Assembly (NCBI GenBank): GCA_009760855.2
Contig: WPIO01000024.1
Span: 3,658,501-3,722,500 of the forward strand
Direction of reading: 5' to 3'
DNA: 64,000 nucleotides
Source of the DNA: Cristatella mucedo
Lineage: Eukaryota; Bryozoa; Phylactolaemata; Cristatellidae
Below are positions 1 to 33,639 of the stretch, piece after piece. The translations under genes were made by a program, and so were the position numbers. Each line of letters starts with the position of its first letter. Position 1 is the first letter of the stretch. The notes under the pieces were generated by a model. It was not told the DNA's origin. It saw only the letters and a list, made by a program, of their open reading frames with translations, and searched no databases.

Positions 1-149
1 TGACCGTTTAGCTTACAGGAGATACGCTGACCAAGCCCATTAGAGGGTTTGGCTTTCCAGATTTAGATTAATACTAAGTTAGCATGTAACTAGTAAGCTT
101 TTGATACGGTCATTCAATTTGAGAACGCTGCCAACCGAGTGCAAATGTC

Positions 150-300
150 GGAAATACATGCTCCAAGGATTTTACGGAGTGCTCGAAGTGCTGGAAGGAG
201 AGAAGTGTCAGTGCAGCTGTGTATCAGCTGTGTATCAGCTGCATCAAAATAAAGTAAAAGCCTAGACTGCGCTTGGCGAATGAATCGAAAAAAAGAATAG
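150..300 (-). mobile_element. L2-A LINE fragment, reverse-transcriptase core
   Basis: The minus frame reads YFDAADTQLIH, a damaged version of the [10 protein letters not shown] catalytic motif seen in the L2-A copy at 15465-16905. Very decayed. Confidence 0.5.
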
Positions 301-339
301 CGTAAGTTAAGAAGATTTTTAAATCCAGCGCAGGTGCCT

Positions 340-535
340 TCGACATTTTGTGGGTCCTTAGTATTCGTTTTTCTCGCGCATGTACCTGCTTGCACTATAC
401 CTGCTGCTTGCGGACTTTTGCTACCAATCATTTGGTAATGCTTTCCATACAGCATCTGTAAAATAGCTAGAAATAGATTCAGTTCTTTGAGGGCGTTATG
501 CACATGTATTATTATTATTATTACTATTATTAATG
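340..535 (+). mobile_element. L2-A-like 3' end
   Basis: Ends with the family tail (AGATTCAGTTCTTTGAGGGC followed by an ATT repeat), and shares the segment ACCAATCATTTGGTAATGC with the copy near 2530. 536-1074 shows nothing I can recognise. Confidence 0.7.
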
Positions 536-1074
536 TTATGCGCCGTGCTTTAAAGTTTCGCCGAATGACAATCGCAGGTAGATGGCAACGTCCTTAAATC
601 CCTCATCGAGATTGGACCAAAGCGTCTGCAGTGAGTGTCCCTGATGCCGAGGCTAGATCTTATGTGCTCCGTAAGGATCAGTATATTAATGAAAAGCAGT
701 CAGATGTATCCCTGTCAAGTTTTCAAATCATGCCCTACTTTGACCTAAGTAAGCCTACTAATTGAAAGTTATTGATTTTCATAATAGTTCTCCTACGAAG
801 TAAATATGACATTTCGTCAGAATAATTCAAATAGAATTATTCTTAGCTGCACATTAAGCAAGCCTACGGTCTACAACCTTACGCAATCTCCTGAGCACAA
901 GCACTTGAAAAAATTGGCACGGTAACAAGATCAGCAAACCACAGGTCTGTCACCGATGAAATATAATAACATTCCATACACGTCTGAGAGTTCAATCACT
1001 GTTCAAGTGTTCTCAAAGTTAACATTATTTAATGGAATTAAGCTGATAAATATATAAAATATAATTCACTTGCA

Positions 1075-1140
1075 TAGTGCCCCAAGAGAACTTTATTCAG
1101 GCTCTTCACATATGCCTCGGGGCTCGAGCCCTCGACCCCT
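1075..1140 (-). mobile_element. SINE-1 fragment
   Basis: Carries the reverse of the SINE-1 B-box zone (GGCTCGAGCCC) and its CATATGTG-tail junction. The tRNA-like head is lost. Confidence 0.6.
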
Positions 1141-1358
1141 CAACTTACTGGAGGGCTAGGAGGGATCAAAGTACAACTGAGTGTCATCCTCGTAAAAGTG
1201 AAAGTATAGGTCGTGCCAGGGAATCACGTCGGCATGAGGGAGAGTTTAAACCGTAAAAAGAACATGACCTAGCACAGAGCCCTGAGTTATACCATATTTC
1301 ATATGTTCCTTGGAAGATCTTTGTCTATTCACATCAATACTCTGGAGTTTCCCACTGA
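1141..1358 (-). mobile_element. L2-A reverse-transcriptase fragment
   Basis: Matches the catalytic and downstream strand region of the copy at 15465-16905 (for example the stretch CCTAGCACAGAGCCCTGA). Truncated at both ends and abutting another L2-A copy. Confidence 0.75.
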
Positions 1359-1359
1359 G

Positions 1360-2190
1360 ATAATAATAATAATAATAATGTACTTGATAAAGCGCCCTCA
1401 GAGAACTTAATCTCTTTCTAGGCGCTTTACATTTGCTGCAAAGAAAAATGCAATTGAATGGTAAGTAAAATCATGCTTGAAAAACAAACACAATGAATAA
1501 CATGGTTAGGGGTGACATGCACAGGGTTAGCATGCAAATGTGGTTAGTGGCAGCATGCACAGTGTCAGCACGCATAAGCACGTGAAGGACGAATCACAGG
1601 GACCCACTAAATGCTGTCCTAAATAGGTGTGTTTTCAAGTTCCTTTTAAATGTGGTCAAGTCAGGGGATGTTCTGACGCAGGTCGGGAGGCAGTTCCAGG
1701 CTTTGGGAGCATACGAACTAAATGCATGGTCTCCAAAGGATTTAAGGTTTGTACGAGGTATTTCTAGACTGTTGGATTCCGAAAAGCGGGTGGTACGATG
1801 CTTGGCCTGATGGGGGAGTATGTCGGAGAGATAAGCTGGAGCAATAGAATGAAGGGATCTAAAAGTGAGCGACAAAACCTTGAAGTCAATCCGTTGCTTG
1901 ACTGGTAGCCAGTGCAGGTCGGCGAGAAGTGGAGTAATGTGGCAACTGCGAAGCTCACGACAGACAAGCCTAGCGATAGGACTTCAACCATTGTTGAGCT
2001 GTGCCAGTGATGACCAGGCGAGATGAGAGGCGCTCAAGAAGAACTTTGTGATTGATAGTATGAAAAGCTGCCGAAAGATTGAGCAAGACAAGTAGAGATA
2101 CTCTACCTAAGTCAGCATTCCTAAGTAGGTCGTTATACACCCGAAGAAATGCCGACTCGGTGGAGTGATTGGTGTGAAACTCTGTTTCTG
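1360..2190 (-). mobile_element. L2-A LINE, 3' part
   Basis: Starts at its (ATT)n tail; the minus frame 1594-1875 encodes the ORF C-terminus with LTFRSLHSIAPAYLSDILP and KAWNCLPTCVRTSPDLTTF. 5' truncated; no RT catalytic motif remains. Confidence 0.88.
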
Positions 2191-2209
2191 CTTGGACGGC
2201 TCACCTTCA

Positions 2210-2690
2210 GGTCCCTTTATTCTCTGACTCCAGTCTAACTATCATTACAACTTCCCCACCAGGCCACGAATCGTACGACCTGCTGTCCTGACTCGAATCG
2301 TTTACCCATACCTTATACGAACCTCAAAGCCACTAGAGACTGTGGCTTTAATTCGATAATCCCAAAGCCTGGAACTCACTACCGACGCACGTCACAACGT
2401 CCTCTGGCCTGAGGACATTTAAAAGGAAGCAAAAATGCACCTGCTTATTAAAGCGTTTAGCGGGTCTTTTTAGATTCGTCCTTCGTGTGCATATGCCTGC
2501 TTACACTGTTACTGCTTCTTGCGAATGTTACCACCAATCATTTGGTAATGCTTTCTATACATCATCTGTCAAGTGTAAATCATCTGTAAAATGCCTAGAA
2601 AGACATTCAATTCTCTGAGGACGCTATAAGAATGCATCGCTTTTTATTATTATTGTTTAATTATTACTATTGTTAAAGAGGGTCCCAGTG
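2210..2690 (+). mobile_element. L2-A LINE, 3' end
   Basis: Plus-strand copy with GGTCCCTTTATTCTCTGACT, frameshifted C-terminus and family tail. It lies tail-out towards BBS1 and supplies AATAAA on the minus strand near 2643. Confidence 0.75.
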
Positions 2691-2939
2691 ACGTTAACCT
2701 AACCGAAAGAAGAACACAAAGATCGTGCAAATTTAATGAAAATGACTGTACAACGCTGCAGCAAGAAACAATTACACAACATAACATTCTACAAAAGCTT
2801 ATCTGAATAAAAAAAAACGTTGTCTCACTAGTTCGAATACGGTTGGTTTTTACCTGTCAACCGTGCATACATGCTATTCGTCAGTGTGCGAAGACACTCA
2901 AGCTTTTCCCCATTAGGACATTAATTTTTATAAGTAGCT

Positions 2940-2945
2940 TTTAAT
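2940..2945 (-). promoter_or_regulatory. Candidate poly(A) signal of BBS1
   Basis: ATTAAA on the minus strand about 190 bases after the BBS1 stop. It is the nearest AATAAA/ATTAAA-type hexamer; the next is in an L2-A tail near 2643. Position only, no cleavage evidence. Confidence 0.35.
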
Positions 2946-3131
2946 CATAAAAAGTTTCAGAAATGAAAACTTTGTAACGACTATGCAGCGTGAAAATGCA
3001 GTTACACACCATGCCCGGCCATACAGAGATGCATGCTTCTAGACATAAATATGTTCTTGTTACATCTTTCCGAATCTGACGTTCGGTTTCATGGAAAATT
3101 CAGCACAAGCAATCACAGTAGTAGGTTGTTG

Positions 3132-25059
<21,928 letters not shown>

Positions 25060-25784
25060 CTGCAAAAACCACCAAGTAATCAGCCTCTTGTGCTGTTAGA
25101 GCCCATGTTTCATTTAAAAAATAGTCCAAAATTATACGCACTGCGAATCCTTAGAAGCGACATCTGTAGATTCAGCGCTGCGATTATTAGAGGCAGTAAT
25201 CGCTGTGTTCATTGCTGGATTCTACAGCCTCACACCGGCCATAACGGCGGAATGCGTCTCTGGTAACGAGGTGCCGGTGTATTGCGGTCGGACAACTTTC
25301 TCGTCAGTAGCTTTCTATCTACATTCTGTGTGCCTACTGCGAATTAATAACGATAATAATTTCTATACATCTATATTGATAGACCTTCTACTCAGTTCTG
25401 AACTGTATAAGGATGTTATCAGACGTTATCAATCATACTATGGCTGTACATATGCTGACATGACCTTCACCTAGCTGCTGCGAATTTGCGTCATTGACCT
25501 CTCATTCAAACTGCCCTGCGCATTTGTCGAGTACCGCTTAGGTTTAGGAAGACAGCTCCTCATTTTACCATGACTAGACCAGACTGGAGTTATTGCGAAT
25601 GTGCCAACTGATCAAACAAGGCCACGCCAGCCCATAGATTTTATTTTCTACTGCAGAGCTAGATGCTAATTTAGGCTGTGTAGCTTTTAGAATGCTGGCC
25701 GCGGCTTCCCTGCCGTGGATGGTTTAACTATGCCATACGAAATGTTTTGTGTTATCATATTTCTGGGGCATGCCTTCGCTGAGG

Positions 25785-25920
25785 ACCACCTAAATTTGTT
25801 TGCACTTACCCGTGACGCCTGGGTCCTACATGAACATGTTAAACAAGGAGATCAAAAGCGCCTGCATGGAGATTCGGTTCTTTTTAGGCTCTACACAAAC
25901 AACACATTATTATTATGTAT
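25785..25920 (+). mobile_element. L2-A-type 3' tail
   Basis: AAAGCGCCTGCATGGAGATT..TTAGGCTCTAC followed by ATTATTATT. 25060-25784 otherwise shows no recognised repeat and should hold the BBS1 first exon and promoter. Confidence 0.6.
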
Positions 25921-25938
25921 TGGGCGTATCTTATAGCA

Positions 25939-26573
25939 CAGTGGTACCTTGACTTAGGAGTGTCCCAACTTAACAGTGTTTCGATATACGAGCTGTCTCT
26001 CGGCCGACTTTTTGCTTTTGAGTTTAGAGCTAAAATTCGGGTTACGAGCCAGCTTCACATACTCCGCCGCTAGTTACCGCAGCGAACGACACAGCGAACG
26101 CTGTAACATCCGCTCGGCATCCCGTGCCACACTAGTTCACTTCAGGCATTTTCAACGGAAATGCTATCAGATATATGAGTGCGAGTCGGTATCAGCGACG
26201 AAAACAAGAGGGTAGGAAAAACTAAGTAAATGGGGCAAAAATCGGTGAATAGCATTCATTTATCCATTTCAGCCTTTCTCCTCCGACACCGTCGTCATCT
26301 TCAAGTCGTCTGCCCTCCCGAATATGCTCTACGTTATAATTAGCAAAACCGGTTTATTACAGTATAATTTATTGTATTGTTATTAAACAATATTCGCTAT
26401 CTATAAGAACATTTTTTAAATGTAAAAACGTGAAAAAATCGCTGTTTTATGGTTCCGGATGGATTAATGGCATTAAAATTGATTTCAATGGGGAAATTGA
26501 TTTGACCTACGAGTAATTTGAGTTACGAGCTCCGTCACGGAATATGTTACACTCCTAAGCCAAGGTACCACTG
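25939..26573. mobile_element. Non-autonomous DNA transposon (Tigger/mariner-like MITE)
   Basis: Terminal inverted repeats of about 25 bp: left CAGTGGTACCTTGACTTAGG, right end the reverse of CAGTGGTACCTTGGCTTAGG. 635 bp, no transposase. The inner motif CATTGAAATCAATTTTAATG next to a CCATTAATCC stretch is typical of Tigger-like MITEs. Right flank is TA; left flank reads CA, so the TA duplication is degraded. Confidence 0.85.
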
Positions 26574-27069
26574 TATAGGGCTGAATTGTCATGCAACCTT
26601 CGCGAACGCGATTTTCGTCATTTTTACAATAATTCGTGCTGCTGTTTATGTTATTATGTCTGCTAGACCCTCGCTAGCTCAGGTAGCGGGACAGTAATTC
26701 CAATTTCTGAAGATGCGACTATGCTTATAATATACCATCTTAAGGACTGAGCTCCAAAACCTAAAACGCTTCAGTCAGAATCAGTCCTTAAATGCAGGCC
26801 GGCAGGTCGGAAATCGAAGCATAATTAGCTTTACGTAAGTAAATATCGCTTTACTCGTTAGCCTGAACATCACGTCTATACCACAAGCTTCATCGCAGAC
26901 TCCTGTTCCAAGGTCATAATGACGGGTCAGCTCCAAGGTCATAATGGCAGGTCGGCAATATTGGCAGTCAAAGAAACGCAGTTTTTTAAAAACGCTATTG
27001 GGCTACGTTCAAAATCATTGGCCGAGTTATTAGGTCAAAATGGCCGGTCATTGCATTACCATGTGTCTC

Positions 27070-27465
27070 CTTTGCTAAAAGGAGCTAGGATGGCTGCCGG
27101 TTGACCAAAGGATACAAAGCAAAGTTCTCAAGCACACCCCACAAGGTCCTCCACGGCTTGGCTCCTCCATACCTAGCTGAACTGCTGCACCAGTTTCAGC
27201 CTCCTCGTGCCCTCAGGTCCTATGTGGACAATAAATTACATTCTCCATTGCTCCGCTTTAAGATCGTTAAATACAGAAACTTTTGCTCTGCAGGTCCAAG
27301 ACTGTGAAACGCACTTCCACAGCTCGTATGCATCGACAGCTACTCTCCTGCTGCCGACTATGACACATCATTTCCAACATTACTGAGCTGCTACTTCAAT
27401 GCTGCTCACTACCTCAACTGCTCTCCTGACTCAGCTATCTGCTTCCTACCTCCTCTTTGTTGCGT
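27070..27465 (+). mobile_element. L2-B LINE fragment
   Basis: Encodes [20 protein letters not shown] then RALRSYVDNKL with frameshifts. 26574-27069 holds no recognised element. Confidence 0.82.
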
Positions 27466-27715
27466 GAGATAATAAAAATAATACACTTGATAGAGCACCC
27501 TCAGAGAACTCATTCTCTTTCTGGGCACTTTAAATTTGCTGCAAAGGAAACACAATTGAATGGTGAGTGGTATCATGCTTGATAAACAAGATTAATAACG
27601 TGATTAGGGGTAACAAGCACAGGGTCAGCATGCAAGAGTGGTTAGTGGCAGTATGCAACCGTGTCAGCTATTATAAGCACGTGAAGGGGACGAATCACGG
27701 GGACGACGTCTGTGC
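27466..27715 (-). mobile_element. L2-A 3' end
   Basis: AATAAAAATAATACACTTGA tail plus family 3' UTR; inserted within the L2-B copy, whose end continues at 27716. Confidence 0.8.
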
Positions 27716-27834
27716 ACAACTGAAAGCCGCTTAGGCTGCAAGTATGCTAAGCAAAACTCTCCTTCATAACACCCACCCAGTATTTGTGGCTTTGTGGAGT
27801 TGCAGACGGAGATGCATTGCATTACATTACATTA
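27716..27834 (+). mobile_element. L2-B 3' end
   Basis: TGAAAGCCGCTTAGGCTGCA through GCAGACGGAGATG and a tail of ATTAC units. It continues the copy cut at 27465. Confidence 0.82.
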
Positions 27835-27838
27835 TTTG

Positions 27839-28872
27839 TGTAGCGCACCGCCGGCCTGACTCGGTTTTAGAGCGCATGAGAATTTCTCAGCAGGAAACAC
27901 CTCTTTCCTAGAGCTAGAGGACGCAGCCATCGTAGTAGGGCAATAGGGTGATTGATATTGGCTGGCCTGTCAACCCTATAGCTCCGGCTAGCAATTTGAG
28001 AATAGGGCAACGCTTGCCGTAGGTCGCTGTCACCGCCAGCCAACCTAGATTTTCTGGACGGTTTCCGTGATAATAAAAGAAGCGAAGAAAGATTAGTAGA
28101 AGAGAAGAGCATCTACGTTCTCGAGCTGTGAGCAAGGGAATGCAGAGGTCGCTTAGGCGATTGATGATTGGCTGGGTTGTCAACCCCATTGTCCAAGCTA
28201 GTTATATAATGATAGGGCGACGCTCGCTAGGGCCTCTCCTTCATTTTCGGCTCCGCGCTTCGACGCCGTCGGACTCGTTTCTCAGAAAGCGAGGGAGGAG
28301 GACGGGCTGTTCGCCGGCGATTGTCGGGACAGGACTAGACAGCACTAGGAGGATTCGGTGGACTCCACCGAATATCGCGTCGTATCGCGCTCTAGCTACC
28401 ATTGAGTGTTTCTTTTGTGTTTTCGCGCTCGGCATAAGGATTTGCCGGTGCGTGCTAGACGTAGTTGGTGTGGTGGGTGAGATATTTCGTTGGTTCGGGC
28501 TCCTTTGTCTATTTGGGTCATTCCCCACTATAGACGTAAGTAGCCTAAGTGTGGAGATGTGTTTCCTTCGCAAGAGTGCGTGTGTTGTTAAGAGCGTGTG
28601 AGGAGTGTGGAGATAAAACTGGGCTAGGCGCGCAGCGACTTTATGTGCGAACAAAGCTCAGTAAAATCCCCAATCTGTGTGTCTCGCTTTTCGATTCACG
28701 CCGCGGACTCGCGACCCCCTTTAGTAACAATAAGTAGGTCAGCGCTAGAAACGCTCGTTTCGCGGTTGCCTGCTTATTGCGCGAAAACGCGCACCGAACG
28801 GCATTAGGCGGTAGGTTACGCCGCTAGGTAAGCGGCAGGTTAAGCCTACCCCGCCGAGCCTTCGGTGTTACA
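27839..28872 (+). mobile_element. Solo LTR, 1,034 bp
   Basis: Starts TGTAGCGCACCG and ends GGTGTTACA (TG..CA), with direct TTTG at 27835-27838 and 28873-28876. It has a diverged internal duplication (about 27935-28030 and 28150-28240), a TATATAA box near 28202 and a CpG-rich 3' part, as in a U3-R-U5 layout. Open frames inside it look incidental. Orientation is from the TATA box. Confidence 0.68.
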
Positions 28873-28876
28873 TTTG

Positions 28877-29035
28877 CATGTCGACCATGTGCATGCCACC
28901 TCTAACCACGTTACGCTTGTTGACATTGAGCATGCTACCCCTAATCATTCGATCACGCTTCCTTCACATCACATGTTAAATGCCTAGAAAGAGATTAAGT
29001 TATCTGGGGCGTTATTCAAATTTATTAATATCGTT
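28877..29035 (+). mobile_element. L2-A 3' end
   Basis: CATGTCGACCATGTGCATGC and the tail AATGCCTAGAAAGAGATTAA; truncated on the left by the LTR insertion. Confidence 0.8.
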
Positions 29036-29121
29036 CAAATAAATATGAAATGCCATGGCAGACCGCCTAAGATCATTACATTGTGGCATCACTGCAAGTC
29101 CATTTTTCTCCAATTACTATA

Positions 29122-32100
29122 TAATGTAATGTAATGTATCTCAGTCTGTAGCTCCACAAAGCCATAAAGACCAGGAGAGTTTTGTATAGCGCACTCACAG
29201 CCTAAGCGGCTTTCGGTACGCATTTGGTAGCCAACAGACTTCGTCTCACGAAGCTAAGAGAAAGTGGGAAGCATTGCAGAGTCAGGAGAGCAGTTGAGGT
29301 AGTGAGTAGCATGGAAGTAGCAGCTCAGAACCACTGAAAAGGATGAGCCATAGTCGGCAGCAGAAGAGCACTTGTCTCTGCGTAAGAATTGTGTGTCGTT
29401 TGGTTCGCACAGCAGAGAGCCAGCACAGCCGATGCACAACGTTAACAGTCTTTTATCCGACGCACTGAGCCGAGGGGCGCACGGCTCCCTTCGCCCCCTT
29501 CTCACACTCGAGTCTTCTCTCGACTCGACTGCCCCTGACCCCAGGTCAACCCCGATGATGAATCCACCATCTATTCACCAGCGGGTTATCGGCCTGTCCA
29601 AGCCTCATTAGGGGCGGTCCACAGCTGTGCCCAGGCCCCTCACGATGAGGCTCCCAGCAGCTGTTTAGGAAAGGAGCCGTACCGACCTGCATATAATCAA
29701 ACCGCACGCCTTCTTGACATTAAGGTCACAAGTTTCCACCAGCAACGCATGTAGCTGCAATGTACAGGGCAGCAATGAACGAGCCTATCTACAAACGATA
29801 CAAACTAGACACTACACATCCGCAGCATAGCAGCTAACATCAATAGCTGACGCCACAGGCTGCCTTACGGCTGCTCGAAGGAGGTGAGCTGGTGCACTGC
29901 TTTCGCGATCAGCCTGCAACGTGAGCCACCGGCCACCGGCCATCGTCGCCGAGCTGAAGTCCACAGCCACCGTCTTGCAGACCTCGGCCGCCGTCGCTCC
30001 ATCTGCTTCTGCCGATTCTGCCGCCGCGTCTCCGACATGCGAAGCTGCTTCTCCGTCCTGCCCAGCCTCTCCAACCTGAGCAATCTCTCCGTCCTGCCCA
30101 GCCTCTCCAACCTGAGCAATCTATCCGTCCTGCACAGTCTCTCCGGCCTGTGCAGACTCTTCGGTCTGCACACACTCTCCGGCCAGCGACGAGTCACAGC
30201 CCACCGGCTGGTCGCACGCCTTCTTGGCTTTCGCGCCATCGAAGGCCAATGCCTCTGTCGCGGACACCGCCGACTCTGTCGCGGCGGCCGCTGCCGCCTC
30301 TCTCCCGATCGCCGCCGCCTTCCTCGCGGTCGCCGCCGCCTCTCCGTGCGCCGTCTCACTGTCTGTCGCCTCAGCCACACCGCTGACCGTTGCCTCGAAC
30401 AACGCCGTTGCTTTGAAAGCCGTTGCCTGCCGCCACCGCGTGGCAGCCTGGCAAAGCACTGTCGCCCGGCACACCATCGGTGGTAGCTGCTGTCCATTCC
30501 GGTCGTTCCTGTCGGCCCTCTCAGTCCGACCAGTCTTTACCCGATCAGCGTGCAGCAACCTTACTCTAACGGCCGTTGAGGTGAATGCCCTCACTAGGGC
30601 CTCAAGAAGCTTGGCATAATCATCCTGCACTGCCTGCGGGAGACTCGAGGCAAACGTGAATAATAACAATAATAATGCACTTGATAAAGCGAAGGCCCGC
30701 CTTGCATCGCAAGGAGCAAAAACAAGTGCCACTCACTCGGTTCGTAGCCACTTTTTCTTGATCTCGCAGTTCAGCAGCCAGCCGAAGAAATCTCCGAAGC
30801 CATCGAAGCTCCACAAGACATCTCCAAGGGCATCAACGGCTCCATCCCCAGAAATAGCTAGTCATTGTGAAAGCGAGTTCCACAGTCTAGGACCTGCAGA
30901 GCGAAAGCTGCTGTCGCCAACGGTCTTTAAGCGGACGAATGGAACAGATAATTTATTGCAAACACAGGACCTGGGGGAGACTGAAACTGGTGCAGCAGCT
31001 CAGCTAGGAACGAAGGAGCCAAGCTGTGGCGGACCTTGTGAGTCAGCCTAAGAACTTTGCTATGTATCCGTTGCTCAACTGGCATCCATCCTAGCTCTCT
31101 CAGCAAAGGAGACACGTGCTCAAACCTCTGGGACTTTAAGACTAGCCTTGCAGCCATATTCATAGTCAGCTGCTGTGGCCTAGTTGCTTTCTTTGGTAGT
31201 CCAACCAAAAGGGAATTACATGAATCAAGCCGAGACAGAACTGGGGAGCAAGATAAATATTTTGCAAGCCACTGTGGAAGACAGCCCCTAATCTTGGATA
31301 GGGATCGGACGCGATGGCTAGCGGTAGAAGCAGTCTTCCGAATGAAGCTTTTAAAATTAAGCCAGCTGTCGAAAACGACACCTAAATTTCGAGCATGTGG
31401 TGATGGTCGCACAACAGCATCACCTATTAGAAGAGCAAAGCCTTTTATATCCAGCCACACGCTTAGGGTGTCCTATGAGCAGCAGTTAGGTTTAATCGTC
31501 ATTTAGTTTCATGAAGTTTTCCGAAATCCAGGATCGAATGTCGACAAGGCAAGCATTCAGTTTCTCAGTTGCTGCAGCAGATTCCGACGATTTGAATGAC
31601 AAATACAGCTGAGTACCGTCAGCATAGAAGTTATATCCTATTCCATGGGCCTTAATCACTTTTCCCAGATGTTTAGTATAAATGGAGAATAGCAAAGGAC
31701 CGAGTACAGACCCTTGAGGGACTCCACAGGTGACCAGTCTCGTGTGTGAGACCTGACCCCCACACGACACGGATTGAACATGATCAAGCAAGTACGATTT
31801 AAACCACGTCACTGCTTCGTCTGCCAGACCGATCGTTGTTCTCAATTGTTCAAGTACAACATCGTGATGAATGGTGTCGAGAGCAGCTGACAGATCTTGC
31901 AGAGCTAGGGCAGTGACATTCCCGTCATCGTTGCCACGTAGAATCTCATTGTTAACACGGTGGAGAGCAGTTTCAGTGTCAGTTTCAGAGTGCTGCCTCT
32001 TGAACCCCTATAATAATGTTTCTGACATTTCATTCTTTTCAATATGTTCAACCAGCTGCTTAGCAGCAATTTTTTCATTAATCTTTGACAAGAAAGGAAG

Positions 32101-33330
32101 AAGGGAAACTGGGCGATAGTTTGCCAGGACCTCTGTATCTAATCCGGGCTTTTTAAGTATGGGTCTAACGATTGCAGACTTCAAGGACTTAGGGACCACC
32201 CCTTTTCTCAAAGAAGAATTAAAAATCTCAGTTATGGCAGGGCTAAGTTGGTCTGCCAGTGAAGACCACAGAGATGATGGTATAGGGTCTTCAGGAAACG
32301 AGCTATTTTTGCTTGACCTTAATAAGGTAGCCCCATCGCATGCAGAAACCTCGGAAAATCTTTTAAGGAAGGTCACAGGTTGTGATACACCAATTGCTTT
32401 AGTCGGAGGGGCCTTTGTGGAGGCACGGATATGCACATTTTTTCAATAAAGAAGTCTGAGAATTTTTCTGCTGAGCCCTTAATATCTGGGGAGTCGGACC
32501 TCTCAGCTTTGGCCAGTAAATGGTTTACCGTCTTATAAATCTGCTTAGGGTCCGACTGACAGGAATTCAGCTTTCGAGTGAAAAAAAAAGCTCTGGCTTT
32601 TTTAAGCTTCCGGGTGTAAACTCGACGGAAGTCTTTGAAATTGACTAGATCTGCATCAGACCCCGATTTCTGGAAGCAACGTTTGAGCCTGCACTTAACC
32701 CGGCACATTTGTAGGAGGATTTTTGTAAATTGAATGGAATTTCCACAACTTTGTACACAGATAGAATGAACATGTTTGTCGCGCTTGTCAAGAGCACTAC
32801 TGAGTGTCATGTTCACGGCATCGGTGAGGGTATCGAAGCTGCCGGCCGATTCTGAATGCAGATCAAGAAGACCTGCACCACAAACAGATTTCAAAAACTT
32901 GTCCATGTCAATGCTTTGTAAGTTACATCGCTTGACAAGTTCGACATTACACTGTACGTACAAGGGAGCAGGAACAGTAAAAGAGAACGAACAATGATCT
33001 GAGAGGGTCAGTGGGCACACCACAAGGTCAGTTGGGGGGGGGACATCCTTAGTGATCACGAGATCTAGAATGTGGCCACCGACGTGGGTGGTATGATTGA
33101 CGTGTTGGACCAAACCAAAATTCTCCAGTCAAGAAATGAGCAGATCTGGCTGTTGATAGGGTTGTCAACGTGAATATTGAAGTCTCCAGCAATCAGTAAC
33201 GGCCTGTCACACACAAATATTTTAGCAAGGAACTCTGAAAACTCCTCTATAAACAAGTTTAGACAGCAACTAGCATCCTTAGTTCCAAGGAAGCTCAATT
33301 GAAAGTAACTGCAAGAATCTCTGAGCACCT
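29122..33330 (-). mobile_element. L2-B LINE, longest copy, interrupted at 29394-30864
   Basis: Read on the minus strand: endonuclease end (LLIAGDFNIHVDN at 33065-33328; PLTLSDHCSFSF, the SDH motif), linker (AVNMTLSSALDKRDK..), RT with [35 protein letters not shown] and YNFYADGTQLYLS, then the C-terminus [18 protein letters not shown] and the (ATTAC)n tail. Several stops and shifts; catalytic YADD is YADG (31615-31626). 5' truncated inside the endonuclease. Confidence 0.93.
29394..30864 (-). mobile_element. Unidentified 1.47-kb insertion with a gag-like open frame
   Basis: Splits the L2-B copy: GAATTGTG on the left, ATTGTG resuming on the right, so a 5-6 bp target duplication. Minus frame 30732-29865 is open but for one TAG at 30121; it reads PQAVQDDYAKLLEALVRAF then Ala/Glu-rich sequence and tandem QVGEAGQDGEIA units. 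The ORF is not recognised; a gag-type protein is a guess. An ATT-rich, L2-tail-like stretch sits at 30660-30695. Confidence 0.55.
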
Positions 33331-33639
33331 AATAGGTTTTACGACGAGGTCTTAGCTTTAGAACTATAGGTATTAAATCGACCGCCTGAATAGTATAGCA
33401 GCAGAAGAGTCTTGGTCGCTATGACTCTGCTACAAGAGGGCAATGACGAATCGCTTTCTTTCTTCTGGACTGGAACCTCCCCCTGAACCTGGATTGCTAA
33501 GTGCCAAATATGTGAGGCAGTTGGTCTTCTGCTCGGCTTTCCTTACGTCTCAGTGAACTTTTCAGTCTGTTTTTGTTCCTGTATTATTTCCCTGATGAAC
33601 TGTTCTTGCTTCAGTGCACATGATTAACCAGGAGCCTAA

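Noticed and set aside
28128-28601. 157-codon frame inside the solo LTR
   Set aside because: No recognisable domain, lies in U3/R-like sequence, and has an equally long frame on the other strand.
29865-30497. 210-codon minus frame of Arg-rich sequence and 200-codon plus frame with LRR-like SNLSVLPSL repeats
   Set aside because: Shadows of the 36-base tandem unit in the other frames of the unknown insertion. The leucine spacing is a by-product of the repeat, not a leucine-rich repeat protein.
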